47,075 nt of DNA from Phoronis australis (lineage: Eukaryota > Phoronida > Phoronidae). Position numbers and translations under genes: made by a program. The stretch covers positions 154,593 through 201,667 of the forward strand of contig NMRA01000424.1 of assembly GCA_002633005.1 (NCBI GenBank). Direction: 5' to 3'. Below the pieces are notes generated by a model that did not search any database, had not been told where the DNA came from, and was given only the letters and a program-made list of their open reading frames with translations. Below are positions 32,701 to 41,808 of the stretch, in pieces; the first letter of the stretch is position 1; each line of letters opens with the position of its first letter.

Positions 32701-32916
32701 TACCAATGTATAACGCGCTCCCCGACGCAGTCTACTCACACGCAGGCTGATGTCACAGAAGGTGGCGTTCTTGCGCAGCTGATTCAGTTGCAACATCATC
32801 TCTGAACGATTGTCAGCGTCCTCGAAGATAAGCGGACTCATCAGATCCTGAGAGGCATGACCCATACTGAGGTTAAGTCTGTGCGGCATATCGTCCAAGA
32901 GTTCAATGTGGTCCAT
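20630..32916 (-). CDS. IVNS1ABP: BTB-BACK-kelch protein, IVNS1ABP (NS1-binding protein) orthologue, 12 exons, 686 aa
   Basis: Twelve minus-strand exons join with consistent phases to 2061 bases (686 codons plus TGA). The BTB domain (about residues 45-155) shows FCDISL, the PVHRNVLAC helix and FAYTSK. The BACK region (about 156-282) carries YIQLHM, FLKLPRIQVEVI, LVIDWMRE and LYLNAES, in the order of the vertebrate IVNS1ABP BACK. A linker (about 283-395) contains KLVAIHKTS and FLCIAVLNDVLCV, which parallel the IVNS1ABP linker and separate it from generic KLHL proteins. Six kelch blades follow (about 396-686), each with a GG pair and the Y/F-x-W spacing. The human protein is of similar length (about 640). 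The family binds F-actin and acts with Cullin-3 or splicing factors; its role here is by homology. The start is ATG 32916, 7 bases after the acceptor CTTTGTCAG, implying a 5' UTR exon upstream. Confidence 0.93.
21052..21366 (-). CDS. IVNS1ABP: IVNS1ABP coding exon 11 (kelch 4-5)
   Basis: Acceptor CTCTCACTGCAG, donor GTATAT, phase 1. It encodes IYVFGGANAWNPTNTVEVYD and IYVVGGCDGNQSLATTEVFD, two consecutive blades. Confidence 0.94.
22029..22160 (-). CDS. IVNS1ABP: IVNS1ABP coding exon 10 (kelch 3)
   Basis: Acceptor TTTGTTTCAG, donor GTAGTG, phase 1. It encodes VFLIGGWNGDK and CEVYNPATNIW. Confidence 0.92.
22413..22658 (-). CDS. IVNS1ABP: IVNS1ABP coding exon 9 (kelch 1-2)
   Basis: Acceptor TGCTCTAAG, donor GTGAGA, phase 1. 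It encodes GGYDRGECLSSV and VYAAGGSNGHKELSSMEVYD, matching the GGYNREECL and VVGGSNG strands of the vertebrate protein. Confidence 0.93.
23245..23499 (-). CDS. IVNS1ABP: IVNS1ABP coding exon 8 (linker and start of kelch 1)
   Basis: Acceptor ATTCTATAG, donor GTAAGT, phase 1 in and out. It encodes SFLCIAVLNDVLCVTSLH, a Ser- and Pro-rich loop, and the first strand of kelch 1 (SFGVAILDGNLIIFG). Confidence 0.92.
24095..24233 (-). CDS. IVNS1ABP: IVNS1ABP coding exon 7 (linker)
   Basis: Acceptor CGTCTTCTAG, donor GTATGT, leaving in phase 1. It encodes FEKENKLVAIHKTS, matching the linker of vertebrate IVNS1ABP just before the kelch domain. Confidence 0.87.
24690..24761 (+). tRNA. tRNA-like sequence, anticodon GGC (Ala-type), probably a pseudogene or SINE head
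   Basis: It has a perfect A box (TAGCTCAGTGG) and B box (GGTTCGATTCC) at the right spacing. The anticodon arm TTAGA/TCTAG frames the loop CTGGCAA, and the acceptor stem is mostly paired. The T stem pairs poorly, so a working tRNA is doubtful. It lies antisense in IVNS1ABP intron 6, about 85 bp from exon 6. A tRNA-derived SINE remnant is the main alternative. Confidence 0.55.
24845..24964 (-). CDS. IVNS1ABP: IVNS1ABP coding exon 6 (end of BACK, linker)
   Basis: Acceptor TTTGTCTGCAG; the in-frame donor GTAAGC was chosen over a later GTGATA because only it keeps the frame of exon 7. Forty codons open with VHMLYLNAES, matching the VQTLYYSA region of the vertebrate protein. Confidence 0.85.
26566..26577 (-). 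promoter_or_regulatory. Isolated CTCF-like box in IVNS1ABP intron 5
   Basis: The minus strand reads ACACCAGGGGGC, matching CCASYAGRKGGC at 11 of 12 positions. It stands outside the ladder near 41 kb and points the other way. Confidence 0.3.
26766..26794. repeat. Short hairpin
   Basis: TAAGGCGATTTTA and TAAAATCACCTTA pair at 12 of 13 positions around a 3-base loop, within IVNS1ABP intron 5. Confidence 0.7.
27940..28012 (-). other. Possible frame-breaking cassette exon in IVNS1ABP intron 5
   Basis: A 73-base segment has a strong acceptor (GTGTCTTTTCAG) and a strong donor (GTATGT) and is open through 24 codons. Its length is not a multiple of three, so including it would bring a TAA about 10 codons into exon 6. 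Skipping it gives the conserved BACK reading. It is either an unproductive (poison) exon or a chance pair of splice sites. Confidence 0.3.
28127..28248 (-). CDS. IVNS1ABP: IVNS1ABP coding exon 5 (BACK)
   Basis: Acceptor GCTGTCTTACAG, donor GTTAGT, ending in phase 0 after CEH. It encodes LCKLVIDWMRER, the BACK helix before the junction with LYLNA. Confidence 0.9.
28266..28530. repeat. Diverged tandem duplication, about 134-bp period
   Basis: TAGCAGACGTTCACACACGG near 28268 recurs as TAGCAGACATTCACACAGGG at 28401. Later matching patches include TTCGAATTGGAA/TTTGAATTTGGAA and TAAG/AAAAG blocks. It lies directly upstream of exon 5 in IVNS1ABP intron 4. Confidence 0.55.
28531..29968. other. AT-rich part of IVNS1ABP intron 4
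   Basis: I see no exon or motif I can support; the short open frames are AT-rich chance frames. Confidence 0.4.
29969..30058. mobile_element. Short inverted-repeat element related to the one at 11221-11417
   Basis: ACTCGAGAATTGACCAATC at the left is matched, inverted, by GATTGGTCAAGTTTCGAGT at 30040-30058, and weaker pairing extends outward. The arm resembles the end of the 11.4-kb element. It lies in IVNS1ABP intron 4. Confidence 0.5.
30401..30538 (-). CDS. IVNS1ABP: IVNS1ABP coding exon 4 (BACK)
   Basis: Acceptor CGTCTTCTTCAG, donor GTGGGT, phase 1 in and out. It encodes DEYIQLHM and FLKLPRIQVEVI. The visible open frame here is a shadow; the spliced phase gives the BACK-like reading. Confidence 0.88.
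30957..31081 (-). CDS. IVNS1ABP: IVNS1ABP coding exon 3 (end of BTB)
   Basis: Acceptor TTTGTCTGCAG, donor GTAAGT, leaving in phase 1. It encodes KDVYKTAQFLKM and EWLASHL, matching the C-terminal BTB helices. Confidence 0.9.
31981..32144 (-). CDS. IVNS1ABP: IVNS1ABP coding exon 2 (BTB core)
   Basis: Acceptor TTGTTCTAG, donor GTGAGT, leaving in phase 2. It encodes the BTB core with PVHRNVLACASPFLFEFL. Confidence 0.92.
32740..32916 (-). CDS. IVNS1ABP: IVNS1ABP coding exon 1
   Basis: Fifty-nine codons from the first ATG, with an acidic leader and the first BTB strand (FCDISLR). The exon itself begins at 32923 after CTTTGTCAG and ends in phase 0 at donor GTGAGT. Confidence 0.85.
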
Positions 32917-32923
32917 GGGAAAC

Positions 32924-34565
32924 CTGACAAAGACAGAGGACACAGACAATTGAAAAAATCATTTCATGAATAACAAACTAATAAAATAAACAACTCGATA
33001 TATACAGGACTTCAAAGCCTCATTAACTAGTAGCTACGCGTCACAACAGTGACTGAACGCAATTTCTAAAAAAAGTGAGAAAACAACTTCAATGAAATCG
33101 TGTTTACTATTAAAATGAAATGGAATGCAATTGGTCACTGTTCTCCTTAGTTCAGTACACAAACAACCAAGTTCCACAACGCTAATAATACAGGCGTTAT
33201 CAGACAGCAATAACAGGCATTACAACCAAGACACTGCAAGTTTTCCACAAATACTCTCACGTCACGGCTGTTATTAGGGCAACCAGTTTTAAAAAATAGC
33301 CTATTGGACAGCCCGTCAATGATAGAAATAAAAAACAGACTGACATACATCGAGATCACAGACTGTTACCGACTATTTTTACCATCAATTTCTCACTGAT
33401 CATTTTTTTCGGAAGAATACCTCCCGTTCCTGCGACGTCAGGTTGGATATGGCGAGTGCCAACCTCTCGAATTTGGACCTCCACCTTCACAAACCCTAGA
33501 CGAGTCTCTGTATAATAATGTTCACTGACACAACCGTGTCAAGACTACCATCAATCTTTAAGTATTTTAGCCAACTACAAATCTTGCAGTCACGACCTTT
33601 ATAACTATCAGACTGCATAAAATTAGGTTTGCGTGTGGGCATACACAAGCCAAAACGGGGGGCAGCGTGCCAGTGTAACACTAACATTACTAGTCTGCTG
33701 ATGACAAGAGCATTCACCTTGCCAACTAACATACACCTGTCAGTGATTCACATCACGTAGTCATGGAATTGATCAGGGTTAAGAAACAACCCAGCAACTG
33801 AATCCACAAATACTCGCGCCAATCATCAGCAAGTTCAGATGCAGTGTTGATCAACTCAACTCCATTGGATAAAAAGGTTTGCAGCTGTAGTGTTTAGGAG
33901 ACAACTGAGAAATGTTATCTGCAGGCACATGGGGTGTTTATCTTGTCCAACCAGAGTACTTATGAATTCAGACATTAAACTTGACCAACTGAATATTACC
34001 CTAGAATAAGCTGATCCACTGGAATTAGACATTAGGGACACTGACCAGCTCCCTATCCCGAGTGGTCCAAATATAACCGTAATCAAGACCAAACAATAAA
34101 CTTTTGGATGAATATACCCAAGGTGGGTTTTCCTGTAACATAGTAATGAATGCCCAAAACTTCTCAGAATCACCGTCTGATGGTAGGTGAGGATAGATCT
34201 ATAAAAATGTTATGGCGCACATTATGTGCTACTTCTATTTTATGACAAAATGAAAAATATTATTAAATTGAACTTGTTAGCCATACTGTGTCCTAAATTA
34301 ATTAGATTTTACTGTTACTGAACTATGCCCAGGAACAGTGAAAGAAGGCCCGTATAACGTACAATAGAACTGGAAGGGGATCTAACAATTTGGATTGTTC
34401 AAAACATTACCGGAGACAAAAAAATGTTCTATACCATAAGACAGTATGCATGAAAAAACTCAAACCTAAAGTCAATGGACGAGTTAACTACCCAATTGGG
34501 CAATTTAGCAGTCTCAGATGAATGAATAGAGACAGCGAAAATCAGATTTCATCATTTTAAAAACA
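32924..34565. other. 5' UTR intron of the IVNS1ABP-like gene, proximal part
   Basis: No gene or strong repeat is seen. The acceptor at 32924-32925 requires an upstream exon, so this is inferred to be intron. Confidence 0.4.
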
Positions 34566-34570
34566 ATGAT

Positions 34571-35564
34571 CAGGGCTCAACATTAACTTTGTAAGTAGTT
34601 CGAATTTTTACTTGCCCGAACAACAAATTCGCTTGCCCCAAGTACAATCCCAAATAGCACCGTGCATGTGCACACCTAGGTAATGTGTTACGGTAGGGCT
34701 GCCTGTACTGAGCCTCCTCTTGTGTTGTGCACGCTATATACATGAGTTGCTATTTTTTAACGATTCTTCTTACAGAACATTTATTTATAAGGTGTGTCAA
34801 AACACTAGACAGACAAATTAGAAGAGTAACTATGGTATCTGACCCATTGTCGCACGTTCACAGGCGCCGAAATGAGCTAGGACATGAACTCTAGACACTT
34901 CTGTGTATTCATTAGTTTATATGCCCTCATGCATTAAACTTGTGTTGTTGCTAACCTGAATTTCAAGTTTTGCAATCTGTAAAAATCTTGCACAGTTTTG
35001 GTCATCGGTACCTTGTATTAAATTAAAATCAAATTTTAACATATAATAATGCCACGTATACTTTTATTTTCAATAAATAATTACATTTTTGAAGAATAGG
35101 TAGACCGTGAAAAAGTCACCCTTCAGACTTCAGAGCGGCAATCCTGAAGACCGTATTCCTCTTCTTTCGGGAGTCGCCACCGGGAGCCGGGAATTCATAA
35201 GAATGTCCGTTGGAATTCCCCCTGAATAAATACCAGGGCACGTTCAGAGAATCGAAAGGATTTGACCGCGACCGTCATCTGTGCACGCTGCAACACACTC
35301 GTTCTATTTTCCTTTCGGTGCTCATTCGAAGACTGGAGTTTCTTTGACAGCCACAGTGGCTTTTTCGACGGTTTTTAGGCTTGTGTCGGCCTGTCGGGGT
35401 TCGTTACTTTGGAGCAAATGTCGAGCAGACAATCTTAGGATCTACTTGCCTATGCGGCTACCTTTTTAACTTGCCCATCGGGCAAGTACTTTTCAAATTC
35501 CACTTGCCCGACGCAAAATCTACATGTACACGGGCAATCGGGCAACTGTTAGTGTTGAGCCCTG
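34571..35564. mobile_element. hAT-like non-autonomous DNA transposon, about 1 kb
   Basis: The left end CAGGGCTCAACATTAAC and the inverted right end CAGGGCTCAACACTAAC match at 16 of 17 positions. The 5 bases ATGAT flank both ends (34566-34570 and 35565-35569). Subterminal CTTGCCCGA/TCGGGCAAG motifs repeat on both sides, as is usual for transposase-binding sites. The CAGGG start recalls hAT ends, although hAT elements normally make an 8-bp duplication. No transposase reading frame is present. Confidence 0.7.
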
Positions 35565-35569
35565 ATGAT

Positions 35570-37970
35570 CAAAATTACAAGTAATGTTTTTATGAAGATA
35601 ATTAAGGTACGGAGATATTGCAAAATAAGAAAGACATTTTTGCAACATGTCTTATGCTCAAAATATTTCATTTTGTCCAATTTTCTCAAGCGGCGACTCT
35701 TACGACGACTGATCAATATACCAAATGACCTCCAAAGTTTTGGAAAAGTCAAGAATTTCCTCTGAGCAACTGTCAAACAGTCTTGATGTTCACCATGCAC
35801 AAACCAAATCACTCGGCACATGTTTGCCACAAAAAGCATAAGCAAGAGTGGCTGGGAACTAGATACAAACAAAAAAGTCAACATCTCTAGTACACAGTCT
35901 AGCCTGACACCACATTTGGTCATGTACGAGTCCTAGAAATGCCAGCGATAAAAATAAACCTCCCTATCTTGACTGACCAGTGCAAGAATCTGAATTTTGA
36001 TTGGAAAGTCAGCAAGAGCCAAACGACGTCAAAAACAGTGGTCTCCCTACGTGCATTCAAACACGGTGCTTGAGAAGTTGAGCCATATTTGGATAAATCT
36101 CAAGCCATGTTTGAAATGCTACGAGCCATATATTTGTCACCAGACAATGAATATGACGCATGAAGAAATGTCGTGAGCTAATATTCATGAACAGAAGGCG
36201 AAATGACGGGCTCTCTACAGATTCTAATAAGCAAAGATTGAGAAATTACACGATGATCGATTGCTAATTTGACTTTCAAGCATTGATATTAACATCTGCC
36301 AGAATCACAGTTCACAGGATGGCTCAAATGCTAATGTTTCTGTTGACAGAGAAATGCCAACAATATGAAGAGTACAGATGTCCCTTACGATGGTGGCATG
36401 GTGGCAGTTTGAGTTTGTTTAAAACCACTGGTGATTTCACAAGTGCATCCAGACCGTTAACATCAAAGAACACACAGGCATAGAGGAGTTGCGTTAAGTT
36501 TACATAGGTCCTAAGTAATCAAGGAATCTGTGTGTTCAGCCAAACATTAACAAAACTTTAGATTTTAACTCCATGAAAGTAAAACTTTTCTGACAGCAGG
36601 ATATCCGTAGAATATTACTCTTAACTTTGTATCAACCTGCCTCCTTCTGTTGGGTCACGTGACCTTTTTATTAGAATTTCAACAAAAGAGAAGATACATT
36701 CACAACAAATCCCCGGTATTCATTACATAACCAAATTTTGTTTGAAACTTTATTTGATGCTCCTGCTCAAAATCACAACTCAAAAAACGCTATTGTACTT
36801 GTCTAAATTTTATGATGGCATCTCGTGCCATTTTAAGAACAATTCTAACTGCGTTTTGGAAAACACTTCATATCTGAATTTCTGAAATCTTCACATGAAT
36901 TTGATCAGCCATTACTGAGATACGATTTTCCGAAGTGAGGCAAACTTGGACGTTTTCCTGGGGGCCTTGAGAGTGAGCGTGCTTGGACATTAAATTTCAC
37001 ATTAACAACAATACAGAAAAAGAACTGACCGTTGGTGAAAATGACACCTTCACGGACAGCGCACCCGCTTGGCTGAGACGAGAGCGTTTTTGCAACAGCA
37101 AACTTTGTATTATCGACCCTCCAGTGGACCTAGTTAGTGTGTCCCACTTGACACAAGCAAAGTACAGTGGATATTATATTACTACCACTAAACATATTCA
37201 CCCATTCCCTTACACTTACAATGCTTCAAAACAATGCAACCTCAGATAGTGTTTGACGACCTGGTAAAAATGCCAGGTCACCACGAACATTCGGCATTGC
37301 TAGTCAAAAAGCGAACTAATGCACGGATAACGTGCCCTGATCGTCTGCTTTTGCCTAAGGTAGGTGGCGAGCCTGCAGTGGATATTGGGACGTGAGGGGA
37401 AATTGGTTGTTTAAGAGACCTCACAATACACTGCTAATTTTCTGTTCTTATGTTCCAGCAGATGATTGCTCCGTTCGTTTTTTTAATTCGGATATCTGTT
37501 TTTTCATTAGTGGCTTTCGCCAGATCTGCGTCGCTTGCTTTTACAACACCCACAAAAAGGGTTTCCTCATTTTTAACACAAAACCAACAGGCAGAAAAAA
37601 TGCAATTTTGAAGAGCAAAGAAAAAAGTAATTTGACAACGTCATCTCACTGCTCTCAGACTTATTAAATTAACCACATCAGGAGACACATCACCATGGAA
37701 ACGGTATTGATCAGGAACTTGAGAGTTTTAATTAACGGTCTTTCGGAAGCCATGGAAACAAGTTTGTGATATACAAACAAAGAACAAGAAGGTAACTGAT
37801 TTCGAAAAACGATGAAATCTTAAACAGCTCCACCATGGAGATTGTCTAGTTGCGATTCGGTTACACCAGAGAATGCTTAGGCAAGTCATGCAAATTTTTG
37901 AAGTGAATTGTAGACTTTCATTATGTCATTGCCGAGAAGCTAATTGGTCTCTAGACACCTAAACCAGGTA
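35570..37970. other. AT-rich non-coding stretch upstream of IVNS1ABP exon 1
   Basis: Only short chance reading frames; no motif or repeat family recognised. Confidence 0.4.
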
Positions 37971-37974
37971 GATT

Positions 37975-38018
37975 GGGAGGGGGTGGGGAGGGAATGCGGT
38001 GGGGTGGGGTGGGGGGTG
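37975..38018 (+). other. G-rich tract with quadruplex potential
   Basis: Runs of three to six G (GGGAGGGGGTGGGGAGGG, then GGTGGGGTGGGGTGGGGGG) give more than four tracts with short loops. It lies about 550 bp downstream, in the direction of transcription, of the candidate IVNS1ABP 5' UTR exon. Confidence 0.6.
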
Positions 38019-38562
38019 GAGTCAAACGCAAATGTATCAATGCAAAATATCTTTTTCATTGTTTAGGACTATCACAAAGGCTTCCCACGGGAAACTATGC
38101 CGCAAACTCATAGCATAGATATCGGTAGACAGGCGTATCCATTGTTCGTTTTGTTTTTCTTTCTTATAATAAAGATAATGTTAAGCAATTATCGGCAACC
38201 AGCTGATGTGGGCCCAAGGTAAGATATCCATGCGACCTGTAACAATGGTAGTGCCACATATGCGATAACCAAGCGGCGCGCTTACGCTCATCGCATGGAT
38301 CTCGCAAGTTAAACAATACCTTGCGACCTGCATACGATGTCATTTGGCATAGGTTATAACCGGCACCTCTCCACATTTGCCCAGTAGATCGCATTATTCA
38401 CACCCTTACAAAGTTACTGAGGATACACTGTAGTTACAAAACATTTAAAACAACAAATAGACCAACACAGGGCAAAGAGGCAGCGAGTAACCAACACCAC
38501 AAGATCGGTTTCAAGCACTTGGCTTGTCAAAGCTCAGATGATACCGATGAGAATTTGCTTAC

Positions 38563-38700
38563 CTATATCATGGAGGCGCTCGCTGGTGCCAATTCGGTGA
38601 GACCCTTGTACCCTAGGGAGGGTTTGATGTTATAAGCGAGCCGTTGTGAGGGCTGCTGACCTTTCAGAACGTCTCAAAAAATACTGAAAAGATACAAACG
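38563..38700 (-). other. Candidate 5' UTR exon of the IVNS1ABP-like gene
   Basis: On the minus strand a comparatively GC-rich stretch ends in CCATGATATAG followed by the good donor GTAAGC (38562-38557). It would supply the upstream exon that the acceptor at 32924 demands. The last nine exon bases spell a minimal upstream ORF, ATG ATA TAG. The upper boundary is arbitrary, and no promoter element confirms it. Confidence 0.25.
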
Positions 38701-40390
38701 GTACGTAAAAATGGAGCAGAAAAGAGTACCAAATAATTCTTGGATCAATGCTCATCATCGCTTGTACAAATAAGTTTTAAAAAGTTACGTGACTTATCAA
38801 AATTGTCCTGAAAATGACACGAGACAACCAATTCCAAAGACGGCAGTCAAAAACTGAATGCGAAATGCTGCATTAATAAACAAGACGCTTAAAAAGTGCA
38901 GAATTCGTACCCTTCAAGTCCCATTTGCCGTTCACAGGCACAGAGCCAATAGAAAAAACGGTCAATTTTACTATCAATACATCATTAAATGATATTATCT
39001 TATCATTTGGAATTTTGAAATAAATCGATCTAATATTCATCGATTCAGTCAACTGGCCTGCATCAAAGTGGATTCAAAATCTCAAATTTAGGTTATGCAG
39101 AGCATTACTCAGTGTTCTCCACGGCCTGTTTTAACTCGACGCTGTAACGAGTTTGGATGTCGAGTTTGGAAAATGCTCATGGTGTTTAGAAAATGCTGCA
39201 TCAGGTTTGAACTTTTGTCCTGGCTTGGTATTTCAGCCCTCAACACTAAAGCAGTGCCTGATTAACCAACATCATGCCCATTTCAGAACTTTAGAGGCAG
39301 TCAACACTATATGTATAACTTCGCAAGACACTACAAGAGTTTAAATTATAATTAACAAAATCTGCAAAAACTTAAATAACAAACATTTAATGGAGTCACC
39401 TAGCTTGCTTAATTTAATGAATAATCTACTTTGTCATTCTAACTTTAAAATTTTGCAAGTCAATCTGTAAAAAAGCAATTTAATTTGCTTAATAAAGACA
39501 ATTTTGATTTTGACTGACATCTAGTGGCAAGTTAGAACTTTATGAGCTTATTAAACTTGACAACAGGTGTCACTAAAAACTAGGTCACATCAGAACTCAT
39601 GTTAGTAGTACTTAATATGTCTAATTGATATTAAAATCGGCATTGGTATTATTAAAGGAACTTTTGATCTTTTGTTTGCTGCTCTGGGTCTGTCAAATGC
39701 TTTGAAGGAATTATGAGATGCATTGGTAGGAAAGCTAAACTTTGAAGTGTCTAAAAAGTAGGTCACACAAGTGCAGTGTGCAGTTTTAAACCATATATAA
39801 ATACCTCCAGCATGACCATCCTTATGATAAGACACAAGACAATGTCAATAACTGACATTCAACATTTGCGTTTGAAGTTTATAATGTGGAGAACACTGTT
39901 ACTTCACTAATATGACTATTACCTTGGGACATCACTGTTTCACAAAGTGGCAAGGTCATGTGTTTTGACTTAATTTTGTGACGGTCGAAGCAAATAGAGA
40001 TGTGAAATTAGGCAACACTTCCGTACTTCCTACAAGGTTAAATGCGGCAGTCGAAACAGAACTCATTAACTGATTACTTCTGGCTCAACATGACGCTTTG
40101 TTTTTGTTTTGTTCAGACTTTGAACCTGGCGGCCATTTTGACCCACTGAAGTAGCGCTACATACAGGGTTACGAGATATACTGTTACGGGCAAATCACAA
40201 TCAAAGTCCATATTCGGTGGCCACTTTTGGTGAAAAATGAAGGTTGTTACATAACTGTAAAAGCTGGGTTACTGTAAAGTACCATCATTCCAGGTTTGTA
40301 ATCTAAAATATTTTTGGACAAGAACCACCGAATAAAATTTTATGGCCTAATACATCGCAGTTGTATACAAGAGCAACGCAGAGCGTTGAA
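38701..40390. other. Non-coding stretch left of the CTCF-like ladder
   Basis: No gene seen. A minus-strand CTCF-like box (CCACTAGATGTC, 11 of 12) lies at 39516-39527. Confidence 0.4.
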
Positions 40391-40454
40391 ATGCGCCCAC
40401 AATTGCACCATATACGGTATCCTTCTAGGGTTGTTTATTGGTACCATACAGTGG

Positions 40455-40466
40455 CCAGTAGAGGGC
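40455..40466 (+). promoter_or_regulatory. CTCF-like box 1
   Basis: CCAGTAGAGGGC matches the core consensus CCASYAGRKGGC at all 12 positions. It lies near the left end, 311 bp before box 2. Confidence 0.5.
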
Positions 40467-40761
40467 ATATATGTAGTATGTTGTACTTTGCAAAATGGAA
40501 AGGCATGGTCACTGTCTCCTCAATAGGCTAGGGGCAAAATGTGAGTGATCTTCATAATACAAGCACATCCTATACACCAGTTGCTTAAAGCACCAGAGAA
40601 ACATAGAATTAAAAACAAATTTACCAACATACGAGATTAGCACAGCATTATAATGCCAGAAAAAAATTTCTACTTGGAACTTTTCCTTCATAGTCACGAA
40701 GTAACACAAACTATACACCTGAAGACCTATGGAAATACAGAGGTCAATGTAAAATACTAAA

Positions 40762-41198
40762 ATTGCCACTAGAGGCATACCGGTAGTCAGAATCATCCTA
40801 AAGTCGTCATTGTCCGTTGTCAACATCACATAAATACATTTGCTAAATTTAGTAAAGATCCTGCAAACGGTTTGGGATACAGCCATGGGCGCAAAAAAAA
40901 ACTGCCACTAGGAGGCGCCACAGTAATCAAAGTCATGGGAAATTCAGCGTCAACCGTCCTCTTCATAGTAAGAACATACATGCCAATTTTCACAATCATA
41001 CTTATAGCGGTTTGGTTGATAGAGGGGTGGACGCCAAAAAACAAGAACAGTAAAAATGGCCACTGGGTGTCGCAAACTAGGTTGAATCCATCCGAATACG
41101 GGAGGATAGAGTCATCGCACTAATAGGTGCCTACATACCAAATTTCATGAAAATCCGATAAGGACTTGTGAAGATAGAGGTAAACGTAAAAAAATAAA
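40762..41198 (+). repeat. Higher-order repeat copy 1
   Basis: This copy carries boxes at 40766-40776 (one base short), 40905-40916 (CCACTAGGAGGC) and 41060-41071 (CCACTGGGTGTC). Its order of segments is the same as in the next copy, with scattered substitutions. Confidence 0.85.
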
Positions 41199-41648
41199 AT
41201 TGCCACTAGGGGGCACATTGGTAGGCGGATCCGTCCAAAAGTCGTCATCGTCTGTTGTTAACAAAATATAAATACACTTATTAAATTTCGTAAAGATCCT
41301 GCGAACAGTTTAGGAGATACAGCCATAGGCGCAAAAAAAAAAACTGCCACTAGGAGGCGCCACAGTAGTTCAAATTGTCTGAAAAACATTGTTAGCTGTC
41401 CTCTTTATAGTAAGCACATACACGCCAATTTTCACAATCATCCTTTGAGCGGTTTGGTTGATAGAGGGGTGGACGCACAAAAACAGACTCGAAAACACTA
41501 AAAATGGCCACTAGGTGGCGCAAACTATGTCGAATCCATCTGAAAACGAGAGGATAGCGTCATCTCACTAATAGGTGCCTACATATCAAATTTCATGAAA
41601 ATCCATTCAGGACTTTTGAAGATACAAAGGTAAGCGTAAAAAACTAAA
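41199..41648 (+). repeat. Higher-order repeat copy 2
   Basis: This copy carries boxes at 41203-41214 (CCACTAGGGGGC), 41347-41358 (CCACTAGGAGGC) and 41508-41519 (CCACTAGGTGGC). The first and third match the CTCF core at all 12 positions. It is better conserved than copy 1 in this respect. Confidence 0.85.
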
Positions 41649-41700
41649 ATTGCCACTAGGGGGCACACCGATAGTTCGCACATGCCGTCCCATTCATGAA
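41649..41700 (+). repeat. Higher-order repeat, partial third copy
   Basis: ATTGCCACTAGGGGGCACAC restarts the unit, with a perfect box at 41653-41664. It then diverges into the GGACGGACG-rich right end. Confidence 0.8.
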
Positions 41701-41808
41701 TAGAACATATGTGTCAAATTTCATGAACTTATGTCAAAGGGTTTAGTAGATAAAGCAGCGAACGCCGGACGGACGCCGCCCGGACGGACGGAAGGAGATG
41801 ATGGCATA

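Noticed and set aside
38164-38394. 76-codon minus-strand frame with repeated TGCGACCTG motifs
   Set aside because: The repeated motif is short and the frame has no domain. An inverted ATCCATGCGA pair was noted, but it is too weak to call an element.
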